Shown here in pieces: positions 42,001 to 54,300 of a stretch of DNA of 64,000 nt (position 1 is its first letter; each line of letters begins with the position of its first letter). Location of the stretch: the NCBI RefSeq assembly GCF_027172205.1, contig NC_070607.1, positions 24,776,069 to 24,840,068 of the forward strand, read 5' to 3'. This DNA comes from Podarcis raffonei. Taxonomy: Eukaryota; Chordata; Lepidosauria; Squamata; Lacertidae. Made by a program: the position numbers and the translations under genes. The notes below the pieces were generated by a model that saw nothing but the letters and a program-made list of their open reading frames with translations, had not been told where the DNA came from and did no database searches.

Positions 42001-43675
42001 AATAAAACTTTTTCTTTAACGGTTTATCTAACATACTTTTGCATAGTTTTTAAATTCCTCAGACAAAACCCTCACAGTTTCAAGTTTCTATGAAATGCAG
42101 AATTTTGTGGTTTTAAAAATGCCTGTCTCATTTATTGTACAGCATGCAGGTTAGGGTATACATATTTCAAAAACACCATGTAGGTCGTGACTTCTGGGCA
42201 TACAATATTGAGCTCTTATTACTATCATCTCAGCACTACTGCTCATCTGTTCTTGTTGCAAATAAACCTACCCCTCTGATCCTTTTGATTTCACAAGCAG
42301 TTTGGATTGTTTGAGCAGTTAGATAAAGGTCATTTAAAAAGAAAAAGTCACTCAAAATGTTTGAAAGGAACTGAAATTCTGGAGGTGTGAAAGTTTCTGC
42401 GTGTGGAAAGTCTGAGTGATACATTCCCCAGGTGGGAAGGATTAAGTAACAAGTGTGTTATCCTTGCAGCTAAAGTTACGAACACATTATATCTTTACCA
42501 TATGGTCCCTGACATTGCCCCTGCAGACCCACATTAACATTTTACATTACATGGTGGTAAAAAGTGAATGTATTAAGTACCCTTCTGCTAAAATTGCTGC
42601 CTATGACACAACTATAAACAGTATTATAAAACAGTGGTTCCCCAATTCCACCCAAATACCAGACTACTTAATTTTTTCCCCTGCCTGCTGTAGCAAATGT
42701 GATGCACTGGTGCTAGATGTACTCTCTGCTTTTCAATTGTGCTGTTATTGCTTCTTTTACTTCTTACTGAATTTATTGTATAGAACTCAAATTATATTGT
42801 ATTTTATGGTAAGAATTCAAAGAATCCATAGAATTCAAATTGCAAGACAACAAAATACAATATAAGCAATAAAAGAAGCAATTCAAATGCAATTAAAAAT
42901 TAAGAACATTTAATGTGATGGATGGGCCATTGCCCGTCTTCAACCATAAATCCATACACACACCACAGACCACCTGAATGAAGCTTGGTTCGCAGACCAG
43001 TTTAGGAAGCCCTGTTCTAAAACACAGCCATGTTTGGCAGAAAGTGTTATTCTCTCAGTCTGCCGATGAACTTAATGGCTGCATTTTTATATGCAATGAG
43101 TGCAGTGTATTAAATGACTTTGTTCAATCCTCTCAGAAGTATGGCATCTACAGATGAGTTGGATACCAGTTAAATACTTTGAAAAGGATGGATTTTTCTC
43201 CACGTATATATATAATGTTTGAACAACCAAAGCAGACAATATACACAAAGAGAACAATTACCGTACAACATAATAATATAGGTTCAACACAATGAGCTTT
43301 GTAATAAAGTATTCAGGAGTGAATGAAATGGTTACAATTATTATAAATGAGTTGTAAAAACACAAGATGCATACTTCAATAGGGAAGACCTCCCCCCCCA
43401 TCACTGTAAGATTAATTTCTGAACCTTGTGTTATTCACTAATACATCTTTAATCAGTCATTCTGACTACTGGGGATCAATATCGTTTATGTTTGGGTCCT
43501 GAGACCTTGACAACCTTGGTTGGTGAGTTTTAAAGTGATAAAATTTGTGTAGAAGAAAGCAGAAAAGAATATTTGCCCAATAATAGAAACCTGTGCTTGC
43601 ATAGTGAACTGTGGATGTGCAAATATACTCTCCTCCCTAGCTGTGGGACATGCGTGTTTACTGCACCCTTTCAAT
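39084..43675. other. HCCS 3' UTR and intergenic DNA
   Basis: AT-rich, with no supported exon. It holds the L2/CR1-type tail and (CA)n at 40330-40447 and an imperfect inverted duplication at 42747-42882. The rest shows nothing I can name. Confidence 0.4.
40330..40447 (-). repeat. L2/CR1-type LINE tail with (CA)n
   Basis: AATTTATATACCGCCCTATA, then GGGGGTCTCAGGGTGGTTCA and AATAAAATCAATATATAAAA, is an inverted LINE 3' end common in lizards. A (CA)n run closes it. Confidence 0.5.
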
Positions 43676-43698
43676 TAAGCATCAGTACATCCCTGGTA

Positions 43699-44048
43699 AA
43701 GGTAAAGGTACCTCTGACCATTAGGTTCAGTCGTGTCCAACTCTGGGGTTGCGGCACTCATCTCGCTTTATTGGCCAGGGGAACCGGCGTACAGCTTCCA
43801 GGTCATGTGGCCAGCATGACAAAGCCGCTTCTGGCGAACCAGAGCAGTGCACGTAAACGCCGTTTACCTTCCCGCCAGAGCGGTACCTATTTATCTACTT
43901 GCACTTTGACATGCTTTTGAACTGCTAGGTCGGCAGGAGCTGGGATCGAGCAACGGGAGCTCACCCCGTTGTGGGGATTTGAACCGCCAACCTTCTGATC
44001 GGCAAGTCCTAGGCTCTGTGGTTTAACCCACAGCGCCACCCGCGTCCC
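43699..44048 (-). mobile_element. Sauria SINE, inverted, at the L1 5' junction
   Basis: On the minus strand it runs from GGGACGCGGGTGGCGCTGTG (tRNA-like head) to the ACCTTTACCTTTA tail. A 10-12 bp target duplication, ACATCCCTGGTA, occurs at 43687-43698 and 44049-44060. Because this duplication contains the end of the L1's own duplication plus the first L1 bases, the SINE arrived after the L1. Confidence 0.92.
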
Positions 44049-44411
44049 ACATCCCTGGTACCTCACGCCAATTAAATTGTCAAAGATGTATAAAACAGGA
44101 AATAAGAACTGTTGAAAGTGTGGGGTGAAAGAAGTCAGTTTCTTCCACATGTGGTGGATATGTGACATAGTGAAAACGTATTGGGAAAATATATATAACG
44201 AATTAAATAAGATTTTTAGGTATACGTTTTTGAAAAAACCAGAGTCATTCCTGTTGGGAATGATGGGAGAGGATATTGACAAGAATGACCAGAAACTGTT
44301 CTTATATACAACAACAGTGGCGAGGTTATTGCTGGCTCAGGTGTGGAAACAGCAAAAATTGCCTACAATAGAAGAATGGCAGTACAAGGTTATGGAGTAT
44401 GCAGAAATAGC

Positions 44412-44845
44412 TGTCAGGGAACTGCCATCAGGGCCGGAGGGAGAGAGCGGGCTCCAGAGGGACTCCAGAGAGCGCCCCGGGATGGGGAGAGGCAGCCCAT
44501 CTTCTGGGGAAGGGAATCAGCATAGCACCAGTGGAGAAGGGGGGCAGATGGGGGAATCGGCGAGGCGGTCCCATGACTCCTTGCCGGGGACCAGCGGGGA
44601 GAATAAGGGTCCTCCGCTGCCCACACCCTCCTTGCGCAGAAGGCTTCCGCGCAGGGAGAGTAGGCGGAGACTAGGCGTCAAAGAGCTGCATTGCTGGAAG
44701 AAGTTTAAGAAACGCCCACTGACGGACTCTGCCAGCGATTGAGACAGCCACGGGTGAGTGGCTGTCCGGATAGAAAAGGTTCACTCAGGCAACCCAGCCA
44801 GGTGTGGCGCTGGTTTACGCACAAGCAACCCCTAGAACCATTACA
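44412..44845 (+). mobile_element. LTR (solo) inserted in the L1 (fossil)
   Basis: A GC-rich 434-bp block, TGTCAGGGAACT...CATTACA, sits inside the L1 ORF2 end. It is bounded by the 5-bp direct repeat ATAGC (44407-44411 and 44846-44850), and the L1 continues on either side. TG...CA termini and the 5-bp duplication fit an LTR of a Ty3/Gypsy or retroviral element. Its first bases match those of the LTR at 7073-7897 (TGTCAGGGA), so the two may be related. It is younger than the L1. The termini are intact. Confidence 0.75.
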
Positions 44846-45342
44846 ATAGCCAAACTAACAGCAAAAATTTGACATCAGGGTGACGAAACATATCAAAAAG
44901 AATGGGGAAGATTTATGTTATATATAGAGAAGATTATGTGAAATAGGGAAACCAGTAGAACTAAAATAAACCTCATAATGGGAAAACACAAGAAATTTAT
45001 TGGATAATAATATCAAATTGAATTAAAAATGTATATTACGAGTATTGTTGAACAACATTTGTAAATGAATATAGACAGACAACAATAATTATATAGAAAG
45101 ATTTATTTGTTTACAGACATTTTATGGAAATTTTTTTGAAGAAGAACAATTATATATAAAATGGACAAAGAAAATGCGAAAAGTTAAAGATGACATTAAA
45201 AAGCCGGAAGAAGGAAGGAGGGAAGTCAGCTTGGGAGAGCAAGAACAAATGTGAAACATTATGTATGTGTATGTATAGTATGTAACTAAAAATTCAATAA
45301 AGATCATCTGAAAAAAAATAAAAATAAGCATCAGTACATCCC

Positions 45343-46925
45343 AACAGTATGGCAATAAGAAGCCATATTCTCATGGCAGTGCCATTTATCCACACATATA
45401 TTTTATATGTGAGTTAAGTCTGCAAAGGGCTAAGTTATAAGTGTTCGCATACCAGGAATTGGTAGGCCACACTAATTAGCTGGTGTGCTAATAATAAGAA
45501 CAGCTAATAATATTAGTTTTTTGTGAGCCACACAACTGGATTTTTTTAAAAATAGAAAACAGTTCCTACACAGTAATAATGCAACAGAAGGCCAAGAATA
45601 GACATTCATCTTGAATTTAAATATTTAGCATTTTCACAAGCCTGTGACTACAAGAGAATGTATTACGTTTAGATGGGATTTAGATCTTTGACATGAAGCG
45701 GATATTTGCATAGTGTGACAAATATCAAACTGACATTATGCTGTCTCATTTGATGACTTCCAAATGTCAGAGTGCAAGAACTTGTGTGTGGGGACCTCAG
45801 TGACTTTAGATAGTGTCAGTTTAAAAGACACTTACATTGACTTATTTTTTTTAAAAAATTATTTAAATGTATAAAATGTATTAAACAAAGCATTGTTAAG
45901 AAAGGAAGATGGTTGCTGGGGGAGTGCGAAGGGAGGAAAAGATTGTCATAAAAGAAGAAGGTGGTAAGTTTCAGCTAATTTTCATAGACGCCTTCCTGAC
46001 AGGAGCAAGCAATACTTTGCTGCACTTTTGACAGCCTCTCTTCAACTGTTTCTGTCACCTGCCGCTCATTCTCCTATTAGTTTGTAAATATTTCATACTT
46101 ACAGGTATGAAATATGTAGACTGCTGAAACATGGCCACATTGCTGTTTTTAATTGTATTGTTTTGTTGCCTTAGTATTTGTAAGTGAATTTTTTGTGGAC
46201 CTGCTGCTTTACGTGCAATTATCTCCGCACAGCTGCAGCAGCAAGGAAACTGTGGTTTTGTTAAGCACCCTTTCACTTGGGCAGCTGCGGCCATGGTACC
46301 TTGGAAAATGCTTGTTTGGATATATTTCCCACCTGACCCTAAGAGCTCATGGCCCGCCACAGCAACTATGAAGGCGACGTGGGCCTGTGTATTTTTAAGC
46401 ACCCACAATAAAATACAAATATGTTTTGAGGGAGCCTTGGGAGAAGGTCCCGCTGATGGTTCCCTCCTTTGCTGGCGGACCCTGGCTGTGAGCTTATCCT
46501 GGCAGGTGGCTGTGTATAACCACCCATTTATTTTCCCACAATGCTCCAGGATGACACTAGCTGAAAGCAGCGGTGGTTGTGAGGGTTTTGCGCTGCCTTC
46601 AACCTGACTGCCGTACAAACAGAAAGTGTGTCCTTGATTTCCCTCTGCCCACACTCTTGCCAATAAGGCACAATCCTGGGCCCTGCCCACATATAAATCA
46701 CGGGCACAGCATATCTTGGAGCACCTAATTCCCCATGAACTCTCCTAGCTATGAATATCTTCACAGGAAGCCTTGTCTCTATTTAGCTGACAGAGGCTTT
46801 TGGTGGAGACTTTCGAGATACGTTCCATATAAGGCCTTTTCTTTTGTAGGTAATTGTTTCAAGGCACCTCACATGATGTTACTACTTGGGTTGGGTTGCC
46901 CTGTCTATTTTTGCCATGGATTGCT
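45343..46925. other. Intergenic stretch without recognised features
   Basis: AT-rich at first, then a more GC-balanced part (46055-46690) that happens to be open for 211 codons on the minus strand. Nothing in it resembles a protein I know. Confidence 0.35.
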
Positions 46926-47145
46926 TTTTTTTTATAGTTGCCACCTTTTATCCAGCCTTTTGTCAAAGGAGCTCAAACAGCTCTTTTCACAACAACCTTG
47001 TGAGGTAGCTTAGGCTGATACAAGATGACCGGGCCCAAACACCACACCATTTGAACTCTGTGATGGAGGTGGGGGCAGGATTCGGACTCGGGTCTCACCC
47101 TGTTTTATGTGCAGTGCTCTAACCACTATGCCATGTTTAGGACTG
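46926..47145 (-). mobile_element. Old tRNA-derived (CORE/MIR-like) SINE, inverted
   Basis: GCCACCTTTTATCCAGCC, ACAACCTTGTGAGGTAGCTT, then GGATTCGGACTCGGGTCTCA and CAGTGCTCTAACCACTATGC, the last being the inverted tRNA-like head. Confidence 0.6.
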
Positions 47146-47499
47146 ATCTACTTTTAGCATTTCTTGGAATTGTTCAAGATTACTTATCTGTGAATTAAAG
47201 ATTGCCTATTCAACAGAATTCAGTGCCGACAGCAGGCCAGGAAGGTTTCAGATACCTGAGAAGAATGACAAAGTACCATATAACCATAATTTTCCAATCT
47301 GCGCACTTTCAGTTTATGTTGTTTCCCATGCACAAGTTTTGTTTAAAAGTCCTTTGTTAAAAATAATAATTCTGAAAGCAATCAAACTTCACACTTTAGG
47401 AATGCGGAGCCTCTGGCTGTTCTTATTGTTAAATTTACAGTGCTTTGTCCCGAAGGAACGGGCTTCTTTTCATCACAAAGTACACAACCTTAGTTATTG

Positions 47500-47751
47500 A
47501 GACAATCAGAGGTAACCAGGAATCAGCTGTCAGCGGCAGAAACCGCATCCTTTGCCTTTGCCTTAATGAGCGAAGGAGGCGGAGCGCCCCCTTGTGGACA
47601 CGGGACTCCTTTTCAAGTCCGTCCCCGTTTTCAATCCGGGCGGAAGGGGCGGTGCGTCTCTCTGCCATGTCGGACTTGGCTTTAGAGGAGCTCTCTGCGA
47701 TTGCCGCGATTTACTGCGGGGAAAATGAATGCGAAGTGCTGGAGGTGTCAG
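47500..47751 (+). promoter_or_regulatory. RWDD3: CpG-rich promoter and first exon of RWDD3
   Basis: CpG-rich sequence surrounds the RWDD3 ATG at 47667. On the minus strand 47583-47597 reads CCACAAGGGGGCGCT, close to the CTCF core. A GC box, GGGGCGG, sits at 47646-47652 just before the ATG, with CGGAAG beside it. No TATA box is evident. The first exon ends at 47751 before GTGACT. Confidence 0.65.
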
Positions 47752-48123
47752 GTGACTGTTTCTCAATCCTAGCACCGCTGGCTTAGTGACCCATAACCGG
47801 GAGTTTTTGCTGAGAACCTCCTAATCACGACAGATGGGAGCAGCTTTTAGCACACCTGCTTTCAACAACAACAACACGGGGAGGGAAAAAGACCCGTTTG
47901 AAAAGCAGGGGTTCCCATAAAAATGAGGAGGGGGGAATTCTGTGCGGCTCCTGGAGGGCAGAGAAGAAGCTATGAAGGCCACAAAAGCAGCAAGCGGTAG
48001 ATGAATTTCAGCTTTATCAGCCCATCAAAATCAGAATTACTTTTGATTCTCATTAGCGAAGATGAACTTCCCCCTTTCAGCAACCCCCTACTTTCCCCTC
48101 CCCTTTGAAATTGTTGCGCAGTT

Positions 48124-48162
<39 letters not shown>

Positions 48163-51100
48163 GGAATGCTTAATCTGTTGTCCAGGTGCCTGCTTCATCA
48201 GTTTTTATCCCTACTCTTTCCCTTAAAGAATATCCTTAAGCAAATGCAAAGCGCCATTGTCTGGTTGCTGATTTTTCCTGCTGTTTTGTACGCAGCCATG
48301 GATAAAGGGGGAACGGGTTGCATTTGAGAAGGGTGTGAGCATAATTCAGAGAAAACCCAGTCGGAAGCCCTGGAGAGCAGCTGCCTGACAGTGTAGACAG
48401 TACCAAGCTTAATGGATCCATTGGTGGTACTTAGTATATTGTAGCTTCCTATGTTCCAACAAGCGGGAGACGCAGGCTAGCTTGAGACTTTCTGGCCCAT
48501 GGTCATCCTGTGAGTTTCATGGCTGAGTTGGGGTTTGAGCCCTAATCTCCCAGGTCCAAATTCGATAAGTCAAGCTACTGCATTACGGGGCCTAAGTTCT
48601 TGAGTGCATGGTGGTTTTTAATGGCATAAATAAGCACCAATGCAAAAAATAAATAAATCCAGGAGTAGATACACTAGGTAACTCTTGTTCCTGCTTGCTT
48701 ACGGTTCTTTTTTTAAAGAAAGAATAAAACCAGTGGTTTGATTTCAGCTAGGGCACCTGAGACATTCACGGCCTAGGACCCTCGTACCTACGGGACCGCC
48801 TGTCCCGGTATGCCCCACGGAGGACCTTAAGGTCCATAAATAACAACACCCTAGTGGTCCCGGGCCCTAAGGAAGTTAGATTGGCTTCAACCAGAGCCAG
48901 GGCCTTTTCAACACTGGCTCCGGCCTGGTGGAACGCTCTGCCTCATGAGACCAGGGCCCTGCAGGATACGATTTCTTTCTGCAGGGCCTGTAAGACAGAG
49001 TTCCTTCTGGCCTTTGGCTTGGAGCCAATTTGATTCCCCCCCCCTTCTTTTTCCTTTCTCCTCTTGTGATGAGGCTGCATTTTAATGTTTCAACATTATA
49101 ATGTTGTATTTTAATCTTGTTTTTAAGTTGTATTCATTCAACTTGTTTTTATTATTGCTTGTTAGCTGCCCTGAGCCCGGCCTTGGCTGGGAAGGGTGGG
49201 GTATAAATAAAAATGATTTTTATTACAAGAACTTTTTTTCCCTGATTCACTGCCACTTTCCTGAATAGGCCCACAAACAAGATGTAGTGCGAAACAGAGG
49301 TTCAAAAACTTGTTGTTTGTTGTGTGTGTTATGTGTGTGCAGGCGCTGCCCTTTTTCTTCAAGTTATGCAGTGTTTCTAAAAACATTTTAAGCAACGTGC
49401 TGAGACATTCCCTTGCCTTTCTCTCCCTCCATATAAGTTCCTATTTCTTCCCAGAGATACCCCTTTAAATAACAGACAGCAGCTGCAGAGGAGCAGCAAG
49501 TGGTCTGACTGCTCACGTAGGCAACATTCATGGTCCCAGAACTCCAGTTTTCAGAGCCAAGCGGATGTTGCCTTCCTGTGTGTTTTATTGACAGAGAGTG
49601 GCTTGATGGCGATATATTTTGGCTTAGATGTGTGCAGTGAGATGTAAGCTGATGCCCACATCCAAAATAAAATACCCGTGAGACTTCTCTTGCATTCCTT
49701 TATCTGTACTTTCTTGTACAAAAGGGCGATTGTCCGGGATCAGTCAGGTGTTCAGGAAAGATCAAGCGCTTTCTGAGTGAGCCCATTAAAAAATGGCCCT
49801 GAGCAGCTAACTAACTTGAGCTGTGTACACACCATACATTTAAAACACCTCCCCCCAAAATCCTGAGAGCTGTAGTTCCCAGCACCTTTAAACTACAACT
49901 CCCAGGATTGTTGTTGTTGTTTTTGCCAGGAGGCGGGGAATGTGCTTTATATGTATGGTGGATACACAGCTCTATTGATGATATTTGAGAGTCTCTTCCC
50001 TCTCTGTCATCTTTTCCCTGCTCTCCATCAACTGATACCTTCTTCCTTTTATGTCAAGCGGGAGAAGGAAATCCCAATTTCCTACTGGATATGTTTTCTC
50101 TCAGGCGTTTTTTGAATCTTAGCATGGGGGGGGGGAAATAAAATGATGTAAGTTTTATTTATTTTATTTTTCTCCTCCCAGCTCAAATGTCTGTAAACAT
50201 GCAAAGTGTTCCCATTCTGTTCCCATCTCTCTTGTAAGCATTGCCCTTGTACCCTGCTTTTCTGTCAACACCTGCTGGCAAGCTGAACCAAACGTTCTCC
50301 GCTGCTGCCAGTCGCCTCCGAAGACCCCAAGGCTGCTTTGCACGAGTTTACTGTCGGACTGCTAAACATCACCAATGCACATTAAATATGCATCTGAGTA
50401 TGTTCCAAAAACAGTTCAGCTGTTTCCCCCACTGCGGTGTGCTACAAATGTGTGGCAATTTCTCTGTTAAAACTCAGCGTCCCCTGCCCGCCCCCCGCAG
50501 CACTGTAGCTTTTCAAACAGCGTTCCAGGGGACGTTGAGTTCTTCTGAAACCGAAGAGGCATTTTTGAATGAGATCAGTAATGGTAGGCAGACTTTTCCT
50601 TTAAAAAAGAGCTGGCCCATCTTTGCCACCTCTGTCTCCAGTGTGCAGCCATAGTGTGGTGGGTGCATTCTTTCCTGGTCTGTGCTTTGCATGAACTGAC
50701 CTTAGAAACCTCTGCAACAGACAGAGTGTTCCTTGGGAGAAAAGCGCATGTGAAGGAAGGGATCCCCGGAGATCGAAAATTTGAAAACCATTGCTCTCAG
50801 ATACTTAGCCAGATTGGATGATCATGCCTCAAACGGCCATTGGATCAATCCATACAGAACACTTTCACCCCTCCCTTCACTCAAACTGTGGTTAAGCCAG
50901 GAATCTCCTGATTAACCATAGTTTCCCATTACATCCAGTTTGAGAAACTATGGTTAACTAGAGACTTCCTGGTTTGTTTACTTACACCAAGAAGTGGCTG
51001 CACATACCCTCTAAAGAACTTGTTCATATTTTGACTTAATAAGCCACTGTATCACCGTCTGAATTTGGCCCATTGTGACAGTTTATTTTTCCTTGCTTCT

Positions 51101-51303
51101 GCATTACATGCATACCTAAAAGTTACCCTAAATAATTAATCCCAGACTCTCTTATAATTAATGGTAGCAAATCCAGCTTGGCTTCTTTCCCCCCCCTTGT
51201 CAGATTTTTGATATAAAAAAGTTACACATCTTTACTGTTTCTAACTTTTGACATAGCAGAGAGTCTAATGGGTGTCAATTTTCTGTCACAATTTTTTATA
51301 TAT

Positions 51304-51350
<47 letters not shown>

Positions 51351-54300
51351 CAAATTGTGATGAGTAAATGAATGACACTAGCCAGAATTTGCTTGACTTG
51401 CTAAAGGGAATAGAAGAAACTGGAGATTTGTGTTCTGTTTTCCAAGAGTAAGTTCTCCAGGTTTAAAGAGAGGATGGGGAGCTGCCTTTGTCTGGTGGGC
51501 TAGATTCTTATCTCTCCTTATCTCCTTCTCTCTCCTTGTCAGCCATTTTGACAGGTGATCTGGGCCACAGTGTAGCCATCTCTGCTCAAAGAACAGGAGA
51601 AGCTTGCTGTCTTTCTCAAAACGATTGTCATAGGCTGCAAACAAATGCACATTTGATTTATTAACACATTAATCAGCGAAGGTTTTGTTAATCAGGTGTC
51701 AAACCCTACCTTTGGTCTGGTTAGAATATATATTTTAAAAACTCTATAAATAACTGTCAAAAGAGGATTCTAAAAATTAGATGATGCTTTGGGAATGCAG
51801 GCAAGACATTTTATTTCCAGCACCAAGCTGGAGATCTTATGTGCCTCCCAGTCCTGCAAAATGTTCCAGTATGAGATATGTATCAGTTTTGCAAAACATA
51901 ACTAGTTTTGCTGCTGTGGATCCCAGGAGTGTCTTTGTAGCATCCAAATTAGATTGAATAATTTATGAAAATGCTTGCTGTTAAAATACAAATCGGCTGT
52001 AATGTTGCTTACCCATGTTTAGGGTTGGAAAAAATCCCATACGCCTGATCACCAAGGCACTAGGCCTGGGCGATATATCAATATATCTCCCACCGGTATG
52101 AGGAGCGGACTGCGATGTCGGCTTCACTCAGCAGTATATCACTGGTGAAACCACCATCGCTCCTGAGTCCCTCTGCTAGTGACTTTCTATAGTGAGTGCT
52201 GCATGAGCATCTAATAATTGTTTGCTAACAGGCATATCTTTCTATCTAGGTTTTCTCTGACGCTTAAGATTGGACCCTGCTATTGCTCGATTGTTGCTTT
52301 TATCTCCATTTTGTATTTTGCACGCTGCCTAGATGTTTCAAATATATTCAGCAGTTTGGAAATGCTAATCAACTGATAACAAATTATGCCCGTTATTAGA
52401 GATGTGGTTGCGTTAAAATCAAGGGGCGTGAATGGGTCAGAGTAGAGATTTCTTGAGGTTTGGTGGGTATGGGGTGTTCTCCCTCCACTCGGTCTGAGTT
52501 TTCTGAAGCTTAGGAGTGACCCGCTCAACATGCACCAGGCGTTTTATTGAAAATGATGTGTGAATGAATTTAAATCAGCTAATTAACAAAGGTCTGCTTT
52601 ACTTTTTCTTGTCTGGCCTCAAAGATTAGTGTTGCCGATAGACCGACATAATTTACTTGTTAATCCACTCTCTCGTCCTCCTGTACAGTTTGCTCAGCTA
52701 TCTTGCCATAAAACATATATTTGTTCATCAAAATTTGGATTTCTGCAGGTAACGCTCAGAAATGCACAATGAGTGGGTGACACAGAAAGCCAGCAAAAAG
52801 AAAAAAAAGGAGGGGTAGAGAGGGAGCCCTTTCTAGCTGACACCAAACACAGAAAACAATTTGAAGTATGCCAGCACTAAATTTACTGATGATAAGCATG
52901 CAGCTGGGGGAAATGAGTGAGAATGTGCTGGGTTTCCAACTTATTAGCACAATAAATGTCAACAGAATGGTAATTTACTGCTCTCTATTTCAGATAGCAC
53001 CTCTTGTGAAAGAGTCAGGCAAATAGAAGGTGCTATTACGGGAAGGTAGGGAGACTTCTTGTAATCCGCCAACTTCAGCTGCCAGCGGCCCTTCTGAGTC
53101 AGGGCTGTTATCATGTTCAGCCTGATATGTCAGTATTATTTTGAAATGTGCAAGAAAAATAACCCCAAAGCAAACTCGAGGCACAAAGGTGGCCGGCTGG
53201 TTTTGCATTGCAGGCCGGGGTACACGAGGCAGGACAAGGAAGACAATAAGATAAAGGACATTGGTTTTGGGTTAAAATAGGCCTCCACTTTATTGATTGC
53301 AGGTGTAAGTAGGCTTTGGCGAAGGCATTGGGTATGTATCTCCTTCCTTTTTTTTAATTTGCATTTTATTTATTTGTTAACATTCTTATATTACATCAGT
53401 AAATGTTGTCATATTACATTACAGGACTTACTATAATTTCTAACATGTGTACGAAAATTATATACAAATTTTATATACCTAGAAAGAAAATGAAACAAAA
53501 AAAGAAGAAGAAAGAACAAAGAGAAAAAACAAAAACAAAGTCATCTCCACCTAATGGATTAATTGGCCGGGTCGACCCTGGATTTTGGCGTACATTGAAT
53601 CAGTCCTACCATGAGTGTCATATTGGAAGGGTGCTGTAGTCTATCAGCCCCTGTGTGGGCTCACGGACAGAGACACCCCCTCGCGGACCCCTTTAGCGGG
53701 GTACCCAAAAGGCTAAGAATCCAGCCCAACGCCTTATCCGCCATCAAGTTATGATGATTGCTGGCAAAAACCTCCCAACTGGCCCAATTTGTCTGCAGGA
53801 AAAAATATCCCTCCCTGGCTTCCAATACAGCAACTCTACAATTCTGTGCTTCAGTGAGTATTCCATGTGGACTGACCTGAAATCTGGACAGGACCAAATC
53901 TGATGCTCAGGGCGAAGGATCAAGTGCCAAACCCAAATGGATGGCTCGGGCGTGGCCTCTTTATATAAGAAATAGGTGGACCTTACCTGGAACCTGGGTC
54001 AGTCAGGTCCGCCGCTGCTGCCATGCCTTCCCCCAGCCAACTTGAAAATGGTCTGTTCAAATGGGGGGTGCCCTGTCAGTTTGCATTTCTTAGTACAGAA
54101 AGTATTGATCTGATGTGTGGAGATCTTTCCTATTCTACTTAGTTCAAGAGTGTTCTGGAAGGTTTCTTCCTACGTGAAAGAAACAGGCAGAAGGTTTCGG
54201 ATGTTTGGGTTATTCCTTCTGGGAAGCTGAGTACAGCTGGTTTAAACTGGTTCTGTTATCCTTTCTGTCAAGGTCATGCTGACTATAATAGTCAGGCCAG

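Larger units (their letters stand above)
43676..45342 (+). mobile_element. 5'-truncated L1 LINE carrying two later insertions
   Basis: An 18-bp target duplication, TAAGCATCAGTACATCCC, bounds the unit (43676-43693 and 45325-45342). The L1 part encodes the end of ORF2: GVKEVSFFHMWWICDIVKTY with the C-terminal Cys-rich motif just before it, where a Trp codon (TGG) has become TGA in the expected NKNCWKCG. The region ends in AATAAAG and an A-rich tail. A Sauria SINE interrupts it at 43699-44048 and an LTR at 44412-44845. Without these the L1 piece is only about 0.85 kb. Confidence 0.88.

Noticed and set aside
43573-43920. 115-codon open frame
   Set aside because: It runs mostly through the inverted Sauria SINE; the same peptide pattern appears in the SINE copies at 59144 and 61262.
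44125-44742. Novel 205-residue fusion protein
   Set aside because: Its first part is the L1 ORF2 C-terminus and the rest runs into an inserted LTR, so the fusion is an accident of insertion.
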